Source: Burkholderiales bacterium (lineage in GTDB: Bacteria; Pseudomonadota; Gammaproteobacteria; Burkholderiales; Burkholderiaceae_C). From it: DNA of 64,000 nucleotides. The translations under genes and the position numbers were made by a program. The notes under the pieces were generated by a model. The model was not told the origin of the DNA, ran no database searches, and saw only the letters and a list, made by a program, of their open reading frames with translations. The DNA lies in the NCBI GenBank assembly GCA_025358485.1, contig JANYJJ010000150.1:57517-121516 (forward strand). The letters run 5' to 3'. Positions 1 through 9,003 of this stretch are shown here, in pieces; within the stretch, counting starts at the first letter, position 1; every line of letters starts with the position of its first letter.

Positions 1-3000
1 TTGAAAGTCGGCGATGAGGTGGTCAAGGGCGACATCATCCTGACCACGCAAAAAAGCATCGTGCGCCTGAGCGATTCGCGCGAGACGGTCGCCAAGGCCA
101 ACGACAGCGTGGCCCCAGGTGACATCGACATCAACCCTGCCGCCGGTTTGAACGGTGGCGATGGCGGTGGGTTTGAGCCCGGCTTGCGTGTGGACCGCGT
201 GGCAGAAGGTGTGACGGCTGCGGGGTTGTTGATCTCGTCTGTGAATGAGGCGCTGCCCTTCAACTTTGGGGTCAGCAATCCGCTGGGCTTGTCTGCTGCC
301 GCAGGCGTTGATGCGCCCTTCTCCGCAGCCTCAAGCAACATCAATGCAATTGAAGAAGGTGTGCCCGTCAATTTGGGTTTGACGGCACCGGTGGGCGTGC
401 CCGGCACCACCCCGATCAGCATCGGCAAGCTGCCAGTCATCGGCGTGATTCAAAAGAGCGACGGCACCGTGGTCACCCCCGGCACCGTGCTCACTGCGGC
501 TGATTTGCCCGGCTTGAAATACGTGCCCCCGGCCGACTACAACGGCACCTCGCCGGTCGGTGATTTTGTCTACACCGTCAGCAACGGAACCAGCACCGTC
601 ACCGGCACCACCACCATCGGCTTGACGGCGGTCAACGATGCGCCAGTGGCCACATCAGGCGAACAAAGCGGCTTGGAGGACGCGACGCTGCCAGTGTCGT
701 TGGGCGGCACCGATGTGGACGGCACGGTTGACAAGGTCACCGTCGTCAGCCTGCCGCCTGGCAGCCGCTTGTTGTTGGCTGACGGCGTGACGCCCGTGCT
801 GCCGGGGCAGACCATCACCGCAGCGCAAGCGGCCACTTTGCTGTTCCAGCCTGCGCCGAATTTTTCAGGCAATGCGGGCATAGTTTTCACCGTCACAGAC
901 AACAGCGGCGCGGTGTCAGCACCCGCCATGGTGAACTTCAACATCATCGCGGTGAACGACGCGCCGGTGGCTGCACCCGACGTGGCCACCACCCGAGAAG
1001 ACACGCCGGTCAGCGGCAATGTGCTGGCCAACGACAGCGATGTGGACAGCACGAATTTGACCGTTGTGGGCTTCACCGTTCTGGGTCAAAGTTACGCCCC
1101 AGGCAGCATCGTCACCCTGCCCGGCGTCGGCACGCTGACCGTGCTGGCCAACGGCGACTACACGTTCACGCCTGCTCCCAACTACAACGGCGTGGTGCCC
1201 ACCATCGGCTACGCCGTGAGCGACGGCGCGCTGACCAGCAGCTCAACGCTGACGCTGACCGTCACCGCCGTGCCCGACCCAGCAGTCATCGGCGGCCAAG
1301 CATCGGGCGCAACCATAGAAGACGACAAAACCTCGGCCACCGGCACACTCACCGTGGTGGACCCGGACGCGGGCGAGGCCGCCTTCGTGCCGCGCACCAA
1401 CATACCCGGCGCTCACGGCAGCTTCAGCATCAATGCGGCGGGCGTGTGGGTCTACACCTTGAACAACGCCGACCCGGCAGTGCAAGCGCTCGGCGCCGGC
1501 CAAACGCTGCCGAATGAGACCTTCACCGTCACCAGCATCGACGGCACCACGCAAGTGGTCACTATCAGCATCACCGGCACCAACGACGCGCCGGTGGCCA
1601 GCCCCGCAGCCTTCACGGTGACCGAAGGCGGCGCATTGTTCAACGGCCAAGTGACGGCAACCGATGTGGACGCCAACGCCAAGCTGACCTTTGCGCTGAA
1701 CGGCGCACCGCCCGCAGGCTTGGTCTTCAACGCCAACGGCAGCTACAGCTTCGACCCCAACAACCCGGCCTATGCGGCTTTGGGCGCGGGCCAGCAGCAA
1801 GTCATCACTGTGCCCTTCACCGTCACCGACGACCAAGGTGCCACGTCCACCCGCAACATCACCATCACCATCGTCGGCACCAACGGTGCGCCGGCGGCGG
1901 TGGGTTCGGCCTTCACAGTGGCAGAAGACGCTGCCGTGGTGAACGGCCGCGTGACTGCGACCGACCCCGATGGCAACGCCGTGTTGGGCTATGCGCTGAA
2001 CGGCGCAGCACCTGCTGGCTTGACCTTCCGCCCCGACGGAAGCTACTCGTTTGATCCGAGCAATGCGGCCTATCAGTCGCTGGGCGTGGGTCAGCAAACT
2101 GTCATCGTTGTGCCGTTCACCGTCACCGACGACCAGGGTGCCAAGTCCACCCAAAACTTGATCATCACCGTCACCGGCACCAACGACGCACCTGTCGCCG
2201 TGGCAGCAGCGTTCACGGTGAATGAAGACGCGCCCATCGTCACCGGTGCGGTCACGGCAACCGACATCGATGCCAATGCAGTGCTGACGTTTGCATTGAA
2301 CGGCGCGCCGCCAGCGGGCTTGGTGTTCAACGCCAACGGCACCTATTCATTCGATCCGTCGAATGCCGCCTACCAGTCTTTGGCAGCGGGCCAACAGCGC
2401 GTCATCACCGTGCCTTACACAGTGACCGACGACCAAGGTGCCACGTCCACCAAAGACCTGGTGATCACCATCATCGGCACCAACGATGCGCCCGTAGCAC
2501 GGCCCGACAACGGCATCGCCACCGAAGACACACCGCTTGTGGTGTCGGCCAACAACGGTTTGCTGACCAACGACAGCGACGTCGATTTCGGCGCAGCCTT
2601 GCGCGTCACTCAGTTCAGCATCGACGGCTTGCCCGGCAGCTACCTTGCCGGTCAAACCGCCACCATCGTGGGCGTGGGCACGCTGCTCATCAACGCCGAT
2701 GGCTCTTACACCTTCACACCCGCGCCCAACTACTTTGGGGCGGTGCCGCTGGTGAACTACACCATTTCTGACGGCACGCTGAGCGCGTCAAGCACGCTGA
2801 CGCTGAACGTGAGCGGCGTGAACGATGCGCCCAGCTTGAGCTTGGACGACAACTCGTCGCACAACACCGTGTCGGTTCAAGCCGTCACAGGCCTGTTCAA
2901 CACCGGCGTGAACGACGCAGGCATCGCGTTGACAGCGGGCACGGCCGACTCTCACTACAGCTTGGTTTCAGCGCCGCCGGGCAGCACCAACAGCAACAAC

Positions 3001-4710
3001 GCCTTGGAGCTCGGCTATGCCTGGATCAAAAACGACGCCGATTCCAGCTGGATAGGCTCGGCCGGTTTCGAGCCCACGGGCATTTACAAATACCAAACCG
3101 GTTTCACGCTGCAGGCCGGTGCCGATCCACGGTCGGTACAAATCGACTTTGACATTGCCACCGACAACTTTTTGCGCGATATCTTGGTAAACGGTGTGTC
3201 CACCGGCATCAGCTCCAACGTGCAGTACCGATCGCTGACCCACTTCGAGCTGAACGGTGTCAACGCGGCGTTTCAAGCCGGTGCCAACACCATCACCTTC
3301 GTGATCGACAACCGCGACACCGTCACGCCAGTTCCCGGCTCGGCCGGGCCCACGGGTTTGCGCATCGACAACATGACGGCCACCGTGGCCGTCGTTTCGC
3401 CCAGCAACGTGGTGCACGTGGCCGACTACGCTACGGTGTACGTCGAAGGCACGCCAGTGTCGATCGCCGACGGCGACAACCGCATTCGCGACATCGACAG
3501 CGCCAACATGCAAAGCGCCACCGTCACGTTGACCAACGCACAAGCGGGCGATGTGTTGTTGGCAGCGGGCTTGCCGCCAGGCATCACAGCAAGCGTTGAC
3601 GCCAACGGCACCGTGGTCACGCTGTCGGGCAGCGCCTCCAGCGCCGCCTATGAAGCGGCATTGCGCGCCGTTCAGTTCAGCAACACCAGCAGCACGCCGC
3701 CTGATGCCATCGACCGCGTCATCAGCGTGGTGGTGAACGACGGCACATCCAACAGCAACACCGTGACCACCACGGTGCACGTGGTGGCGGTCAACGCTGC
3801 GCCCACACTTGATTTGGACGGCAACAACTCGACGGCACCCGGCACGGGCTTCGTTGGCAATGTCTTTAACAACGGCAGCTCGGTAAAAATAGTGGACACC
3901 GATGTGCGCGTGGGCGACAGCGACACCGCGCTGATGCACAGCGCCACGGTGACGATCACCGGCGTGCAAAGTGGCGACTACTTGACCGCGACAGGACTGC
4001 CCGCTGGCATCAATGCGGTGCTCTACGACCCCGTCACGGGCCTGTTGATTTTGGAAGGCACGGCCTCGCTGGCCGACTACCAACTGGCTCTGCGAAACGT
4101 GTCGTTCGGCACCACCGCAGACGCGACCGGCGGAAGCTCACGTGTCATCGAGGTCACCGTCAACGACGGCAGCGCGAACAGCAATGTGGCGGTGTCGCAA
4201 ATCAATGTGGCATCTGCCGAACCGCTCGTTTTCAACACGGTCGCAAGCACTGCCGGCGACGACGTCATGACGGGCACTGTCGGCCACGACGTGTTCCGTT
4301 GGAACTTGAACGACCAAGGCAGCGCAGCATCGCCCACGCGCGACGTTGTCACCAACTTCGACAACGCCAACCCCACCTTCAGCCGCACAGGTGATGTACT
4401 CAACTTACGCGATTTGCTGGTGGGTGAACTGCACGCGCCGAATGTCGGCAACCTGCCCGGTGCAATAACTGCCGACGTGGGCAACCTCGATCAGTACCTG
4501 CACTTCAGCTTGTCGGGTGGTGGCACGGGCGTCAGCACCGTGATCGAAGTGAGTTCGCGCGGCGGCTACACCGGCGGGGTTTACAACGCCGGTGCGGTCG
4601 ATCAAATCATCACCCTGGCTGGCGTGAATTTGATTGCCGGGTTCACCACCGACCACCAGGTGCTTGACGATTTGCTCAAGCGCGGCAAGCTCGTCACTGA
4701 CACGGCTTGA
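1..4710 (+). CDS. LapA-like / RTX-type repeat adhesin, 5' end probably cut by the window (retention-module-like N-terminus, cadherin/VCBS-like repeats, type I secretion C-terminal domain)
   Basis: ORF open from base 1; N-term 'VGDEVVKGDIILTTQKS' resembles a LapA retention module; repeated 'NDAPVA...VTDDQGATST' units; C-term 'AGDDVMTGTVGHDVFRWNL..VVTNFD...DVLNLRDLL' typical of type I secretion targets. Confidence 0.85.
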   Translation: MKVGDEVVKGDIILTTQKSIVRLSDSRETVAKANDSVAPGDIDINPAAGLNGGDGGGFEPGLRVDRVAEGVTAAGLLISSVNEALPFNFGVSNPLGLSAAAGVDAPFSAASSNINAIEEGVPVNLGLTAPVGVPGTTPISIGKLPVIGVIQKSDGTVVTPGTVLTAADLPGLKYVPPADYNGTSPVGDFVYTVSNGTSTVTGTTTIGLTAVNDAPVATSGEQSGLEDATLPVSLGGTDVDGTVDKVTVVSLPPGSRLLLADGVTPVLPGQTITAAQAATLLFQPAPNFSGNAGIVFTVTDNSGAVSAPAMVNFNIIAVNDAPVAAPDVATTREDTPVSGNVLANDSDVDSTNLTVVGFTVLGQSYAPGSIVTLPGVGTLTVLANGDYTFTPAPNYNGVVPTIGYAVSDGALTSSSTLTLTVTAVPDPAVIGGQASGATIEDDKTSATGTLTVVDPDAGEAAFVPRTNIPGAHGSFSINAAGVWVYTLNNADPAVQALGAGQTLPNETFTVTSIDGTTQVVTISITGTNDAPVASPAAFTVTEGGALFNGQVTATDVDANAKLTFALNGAPPAGLVFNANGSYSFDPNNPAYAALGAGQQQVITVPFTVTDDQGATSTRNITITIVGTNGAPAAVGSAFTVAEDAAVVNGRVTATDPDGNAVLGYALNGAAPAGLTFRPDGSYSFDPSNAAYQSLGVGQQTVIVVPFTVTDDQGAKSTQNLIITVTGTNDAPVAVAAAFTVNEDAPIVTGAVTATDIDANAVLTFALNGAPPAGLVFNANGTYSFDPSNAAYQSLAAGQQRVITVPYTVTDDQGATSTKDLVITIIGTNDAPVARPDNGIATEDTPLVVSANNGLLTNDSDVDFGAALRVTQFSIDGLPGSYLAGQTATIVGVGTLLINADGSYTFTPAPNYFGAVPLVNYTISDGTLSASSTLTLNVSGVNDAPSLSLDDNSSHNTVSVQAVTGLFNTGVNDAGIALTAGTADSHYSLVSAPPGSTNSNNALELGYAWIKNDADSSWIGSAGFEPTGIYKYQTGFTLQAGADPRSVQIDFDIATDNFLRDILVNGVSTGISSNVQYRSLTHFELNGVNAAFQAGANTITFVIDNRDTVTPVPGSAGPTGLRIDNMTATVAVVSPSNVVHVADYATVYVEGTPVSIADGDNRIRDIDSANMQSATVTLTNAQAGDVLLAAGLPPGITASVDANGTVVTLSGSASSAAYEAALRAVQFSNTSSTPPDAIDRVISVVVNDGTSNSNTVTTTVHVVAVNAAPTLDLDGNNSTAPGTGFVGNVFNNGSSVKIVDTDVRVGDSDTALMHSATVTITGVQSGDYLTATGLPAGINAVLYDPVTGLLILEGTASLADYQLALRNVSFGTTADATGGSSRVIEVTVNDGSANSNVAVSQINVASAEPLVFNTVASTAGDDVMTGTVGHDVFRWNLNDQGSAASPTRDVVTNFDNANPTFSRTGDVLNLRDLLVGELHAPNVGNLPGAITADVGNLDQYLHFSLSGGGTGVSTVIEVSSRGGYTGGVYNAGAVDQIITLAGVNLIAGFTTDHQVLDDLLKRGKLVTDTA
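1609..2508 (+). repeat. Three consecutive 300-bp (100-aa) adhesin repeats
   Basis: 'ccttcac(g/a)gtg' unit starts recur at ~1610, ~1910 and ~2210; proteins 'FTV.E...V.G.VTATD.D.NA.L.(F/Y)ALNGA.PAGL.F...GSYSFDP.N.AY..L..GQQ'. Confidence 0.85.
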
Positions 4711-4730
4711 GGCATCGGGACTGTCAATAA

Positions 4731-4768
4731 AAAGCGCCCCAGCACGACAACGCGCTGGGGCTCTTTTC
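4731..4768. terminator. Bidirectional intrinsic terminator between convergent genes
   Basis: gccccagc (4736-4743) / gctggggc (4754-4761) flanked by A-run and T-run. Confidence 0.75.
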
Positions 4769-4791
4769 AATTGGGATGCGTCAGATTTCGA

Positions 4792-5484
4792 TCAGTCCAA
4801 GCCCGACTTCGACAACAACTCCACCGCCGCCACCAGCTTTTCTGCTTGCTCAGCCATGGGCGTGCGCTCGGTGGCCGCCATGCGCTTGAGGCGATCCAAC
4901 GCGGGCCCGCGGGCGAGTGAGTAGCGGTGCATCAGCACACCCACGGCCAGCGCCACGATTTGCTCCAGCACCAATTCACCTGACTCGGCCAACGCCGTTT
5001 GCGCGGCTGCGCTGCTGGCGGCGAGTTCGGGGTTGGTGGCACCCTGGTTGCCGTTGATGCGCCCGGCCTGCAAGTTGGCAAACGCCGCCCCCACAGCGGG
5101 GACGATTTGGCGGATGTCCAAGGGCTTGACCAAGTAGGCCACCGCGCCCAGCGCTTTGACTTGGCGCACCGTGTCGTCGTCGGTGAAGGCCGACAAAAAC
5201 ATGAAAGGCATGTGGCAGACATCGCGCAGATACGCGGCAACGTCGAAGCCGCTTTTGCCTTCCATGCGAATGTCGAGCAACGCCAAGTCAGGCTTGTGTT
5301 CGCGGGCCAACAGAATCGCGTCGTCGCCGTTGTCGGCGTCAATGACCAAGTAGCCCGCCTGCGACAAGCCGTGGGCCAGCGTGGCCAGCACAAGGCGGTC
5401 GTCGTCAACCACCAAGATTCTTCCTTTTGATGCCGAGGCTGGAGCGGTGACTGGAGCGGTGGCAGGAACGGTGGAGATAGTCAC
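4792..5484 (-). CDS. Response regulator with ANTAR output domain
   Basis: REC domain 'ILVVDDDRLVLATLAHGL...LLDIRM...KPLDI' followed by ANTAR-like 'IVALAVGVLMHRYSLARGPALDRLKRMAATERTPMAEQAEKLV'. Confidence 0.85.
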   Translation of the reverse strand: MTISTVPATAPVTAPASASKGRILVVDDDRLVLATLAHGLSQAGYLVIDADNGDDAILLAREHKPDLALLDIRMEGKSGFDVAAYLRDVCHMPFMFLSAFTDDDTVRQVKALGAVAYLVKPLDIRQIVPAVGAAFANLQAGRINGNQGATNPELAASSAAAQTALAESGELVLEQIVALAVGVLMHRYSLARGPALDRLKRMAATERTPMAEQAEKLVAAVELLSKSGLD

Positions 5485-5553
5485 GTTGGAACCTGTTTTT
5501 CTTTGCGGTGAGTCGTATTGTGGTGCGAGGCCCCGATGCCGGGAATGCCCGAA

Positions 5554-8500
5554 TCAAGGGGCTGCGGTTTTCAAGACCCCGGGCGACCCCAAGGTCACGG
5601 TGGCAACCACCTGCTCGCCGTGCTGCTCCAGCGTCAAGCTGGCACTGCGTCGCGGCAGCAAGGCGCGCACCAAGCCCAGGCCCGACACACCGCCCGGAAA
5701 GCGCGCCAAATTGAAGCCTTCGGGCAAGCGGCCAGTGTTGGCAATCACGACGCACACGGTCGCCTCGCGGCACTCCAGCGTGCAACTGACGACACCTGCT
5801 TCGCCGCCCGTGCAATGCTTCACCGCGTTGGTGAGCAACTCGTTCAAGGTCAAAGCAATTGGGATGGATTCGGCTTCTGGGAAGACCCAGAGATCGGGCT
5901 GTTCACCCCGCACGCTGAAGGCAATGTCGCGGCCAAACGTGCGCTGCACTGACGCGGCAATGGCCTCGACCACGCTCAAGCTGCGCAGTGGCCCCGTCAC
6001 ACCCACTTGCAGACCGTAGACCTGCGCAATGGCCTGCACCTGGCCCACCACTTCTGCCATCAACCCGGCCACTTCAGGGCGACGAACGCCAATTTGTTGC
6101 AACAAACCGGCCACGCCTTGCAGGTTGTTTTTGATGCGGTGATGCACTTCCTTGACCAGCATTTCGCGCTGCGCAATCGCGGCGTCGAACTTGGCTTCTT
6201 GGGCAGCGCGCTGTTCGGTCACGTCGGAGGCCACCAGCAGCAAAGTGTCGGGTGCTTGACCTGCCGCTGACAAGGGCAAGTACCGCGCATCCCACACGCG
6301 CTGCTCACCATTTGCATCGATGCGGTACTCGCGTTTGGTGACTTCGCTGGACACCAGCGCGGCTTGCATGTCGACGCGGCGCTCGGCCGCCACGCTTGGT
6401 GCAAAAAGCTCTTCGGGGCTGCGCCCGATCATCTCGTCAACGCTCAAACCGACAATGCCGGCAGCCACTGCATTGGCTTGCACCACTCGCAAGCTTCGCG
6501 CATCGCGCAGCGTGATGGACATCGGCGCGGCTTCAATGATGCGTTGCAGCGACGCCTGCGCTTCGGCGATGCGCGCCTCGGCGCTGCGGCGGCGCTCGAT
6601 GTCAAGCAGCGCATAGGTGAGCTGTCGGCCCACGGCACCGTAGCCGGTGGCCACCGCGTTGCCGACGACCCAAAACTCGCGGCCATCGCGCGCTTTGACG
6701 CGGCATTCAAAAGTTTCAGCGCGGCCTTCGGTCAGCTCGTCGATGTAGTGCGTCTGACGAAACGGATGTTCAGCTTCGGGCGTGGCCACGGTGCTGATGG
6801 GCAGGTTCATGAAGTCGGCCAACTCGCCGCCAAACATGCGCCGCGCCGAACGGTTCATCCACTCGATGCCTTGCGGCCCCACGGTCACGATGCCCACCAA
6901 CACAGAATCCAAAATGGCGCGTGTGCGCTCGGCTTGCAAAGCCACGGCCTGCTCGGCGCGGTGGCGGTCATCGACGTTCACGTAAGAGGCGATGATGCCG
7001 CCCGACAAGTCGCCTTGATGTACCAAGCGCTTGCTCACCTGCACCCACAACAAGCGGCCGTCGGCGCGGCGCAATTGACGCTCGCCCGCCCAGCCACCCG
7101 ACTCGCGCAAGCTGGCTTCCTCAACCGCCCAGTCGCGCTCAAACTCAGCCACGCCGGCGAAGATGGCCGCGATGGGCAAGCCACTCAAATCGGCTGCGCT
7201 GTGACCCAACAACAAGGCAAATGCATCGTTGGCACGTTGGATGCGGCCGTCACGCACAAACGCGATTCCCACGCCCGACAAACTGAACATCAGCTCGCGG
7301 TCGCGCGCCAGAATTTCCAATTCCACTTGCTGGGTTTTCAATCGCGTAACGTCTGACAGCACGGCGATGGCTTCGATTTTTTCTGAGCGCAAACCGGTGC
7401 GGCGCACAGACAACGCGTACCAACGCGGGCCACGTGTTGAGCCCTTGGTGGGCGGCACTTCCAGCTCGGTCTCAAACACCGTGCCTTCGGTCAAGGCTTG
7501 CAGGGTGGCCGTGGCCACGCTTTGTGCTTGCGCGTCGTGACCAAAGAGCGTGTGCAGACTGCTGCCGGCCGACACGCGGCGGCGCATTCCCAGCATGGCT
7601 TGAAAGCGGCGGTTGCAGCGCACCAGCACGTCGCCGCGCAGGTAAGCAATGCCAGCGCTGCCGCTTTCCAAAATGGTGCTCATCTCGAAAAGCAGTTGTT
7701 CGCTGCGGCGCTGCGCTTGTTGCTGCTCGGTGACATCTAAAGTGACCACCGAGGTGGTGCGTTTGCCCGACGCCAAACGCGCCGGTTCCACACGCGTGAG
7801 CAGCCAGCGTTCGCCGAGTTCCGGGTGCCGAATGGCATAGCGCACTTCGGCCCCGGTGTCGGTGCGCAATGCGTTTTGCAAGCGCTCGTATTCGGGCAAG
7901 GAAGACGGCAACACGATGTCGCGGCTGATGGATTGCAGGGCGGCGTTGGGCGGCGGTTTTTTGTCGGCACCTGATGCCGCAAACTCGGTTTTGTTGGCGC
8001 CTGATGCCGCAAATTCGGTTTTATTGGCGCCTGATGCCGCCAGTGCAGTCGTGTCGTTCCCCGCATTGCGTTGGCGCACCCAGCCGGTTGTCTCGGCAAA
8101 CGTGGCCAAACCCACGCCTGCGGTGTGCATCAAAGCGCCGATTTGCACCTGCGCCAAATCACGTTCTTCTTCCATGCTGCGGTCTTCGACCACGCCCATG
8201 AAACGTCTGTGCCCCGATGGCGTCAAGAAGCAGCGCATGCTGGCTTGCAAACGGCGCTGACCGCGTTGTGCGCCTTGCGGATGCGGCAACCAACCCCGGG
8301 TGACCACCGGCTTGGCACCTGCTTGCAGCAAAGGCGAAGGCGCACCGCCTGAAGCAGATTCAGCCGCACTCTGTGGCACCCAAGCCAGCAGTTCTTGCAA
8401 AGCCGCCGGTGCCTGCGACATCAGCGCGGGAGCGCTGCCCACCAAGGCGTCAAAGGCCGGGTTGGTGCGCACCACCAAACCGGTTTCGTCAAACAGCACC

Positions 8501-9003
8501 ATGCCCACAGGACTGAGCACAAACCAATCGTCCAGCTCCGAGGCCGAGCGGTCGGCTCGCTCGCGGGCCACGTGTTCGGCGGTGCTGTCTTGCAGCACGC
8601 TGAGGTAGGCGGTGCCTGCGCGTGGGTCAATCAGCACTTGCGACGATGCGCGGAACCAGCGTTCGCGTCCGTCGGCGTCTGTCAAACGGTGTTCGGTGAG
8701 GTGGGCTGCTGCGCCGCGCTGCACTTGCTCCAGCCACTGAGTACGCCACACGAGGTGCGGTGCGCGGTCGACCTCGGGGAAAAGCAGCACCGGGTCGCGG
8801 CCCAGCAAATGCTCGCGCGAAAAACCGGTGAAGCTGAGGTAGGCCGCGTTGAAATCGATGAGTTTGAATTCAGCGTCTTGCAGCACGCAGGGAAACGGTG
8901 ACTCCCAGTGCAGGTTCAGGGCTTCGTCGATGCGAACGCCGTGCGCCGATGTTTTTCGTTCAGAGGTCAATTCAGAGGTCAATGCAGTGATCGGTTCATT
9001 CAA
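5554..9003 (-). CDS. Multi-PAS sensor histidine kinase, HisKA_2/HWE-like
   Basis: Several PAS/PAC repeats; 'MLVKEVHHRIKNNLQGVAGLLQQIG' phosphoacceptor motif; HATPase_c 'LNELLTNAVKH...GVSGLGLVRAL'. Confidence 0.85.
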   Translation of the reverse strand: MNEPITALTSELTSERKTSAHGVRIDEALNLHWESPFPCVLQDAEFKLIDFNAAYLSFTGFSREHLLGRDPVLLFPEVDRAPHLVWRTQWLEQVQRGAAAHLTEHRLTDADGRERWFRASSQVLIDPRAGTAYLSVLQDSTAEHVARERADRSASELDDWFVLSPVGMVLFDETGLVVRTNPAFDALVGSAPALMSQAPAALQELLAWVPQSAAESASGGAPSPLLQAGAKPVVTRGWLPHPQGAQRGQRRLQASMRCFLTPSGHRRFMGVVEDRSMEEERDLAQVQIGALMHTAGVGLATFAETTGWVRQRNAGNDTTALAASGANKTEFAASGANKTEFAASGADKKPPPNAALQSISRDIVLPSSLPEYERLQNALRTDTGAEVRYAIRHPELGERWLLTRVEPARLASGKRTTSVVTLDVTEQQQAQRRSEQLLFEMSTILESGSAGIAYLRGDVLVRCNRRFQAMLGMRRRVSAGSSLHTLFGHDAQAQSVATATLQALTEGTVFETELEVPPTKGSTRGPRWYALSVRRTGLRSEKIEAIAVLSDVTRLKTQQVELEILARDRELMFSLSGVGIAFVRDGRIQRANDAFALLLGHSAADLSGLPIAAIFAGVAEFERDWAVEEASLRESGGWAGERQLRRADGRLLWVQVSKRLVHQGDLSGGIIASYVNVDDRHRAEQAVALQAERTRAILDSVLVGIVTVGPQGIEWMNRSARRMFGGELADFMNLPISTVATPEAEHPFRQTHYIDELTEGRAETFECRVKARDGREFWVVGNAVATGYGAVGRQLTYALLDIERRRSAEARIAEAQASLQRIIEAAPMSITLRDARSLRVVQANAVAAGIVGLSVDEMIGRSPEELFAPSVAAERRVDMQAALVSSEVTKREYRIDANGEQRVWDARYLPLSAAGQAPDTLLLVASDVTEQRAAQEAKFDAAIAQREMLVKEVHHRIKNNLQGVAGLLQQIGVRRPEVAGLMAEVVGQVQAIAQVYGLQVGVTGPLRSLSVVEAIAASVQRTFGRDIAFSVRGEQPDLWVFPEAESIPIALTLNELLTNAVKHCTGGEAGVVSCTLECREATVCVVIANTGRLPEGFNLARFPGGVSGLGLVRALLPRRSASLTLEQHGEQVVATVTLGSPGVLKTAAP
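7961..8050. repeat. 30-bp tandem repeat, 3 units, in frame inside the kinase gene
   Basis: ttgtcggcacctgatgccgcaaactcggtt / ttgttggcgcctgatgccgcaaattcggtt / ttattggcgcctgatgccgcc...; encodes AASGANKTEF-AASGANKTEF-AASGADKK. Confidence 0.9.

Noticed and set aside
1243-2154. 303-aa minus-strand ORF opposite the adhesin
   Set aside because: Antisense to a convincing coding frame; His/Gly/Arg-rich low-information protein typical of GC-rich shadow ORFs
2968-4083. 371-aa minus-strand ORF opposite the adhesin
   Set aside because: Same shadow-ORF pattern; no recognisable motif
6364-7356. 330-aa plus-strand ORF opposite the PAS kinase
   Set aside because: Shadow ORF of the kinase; no domain signature
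7961-8050. Possible CRISPR-like array in the kinase gene
   Set aside because: Units are contiguous with no spacers and lie in frame within a coding region
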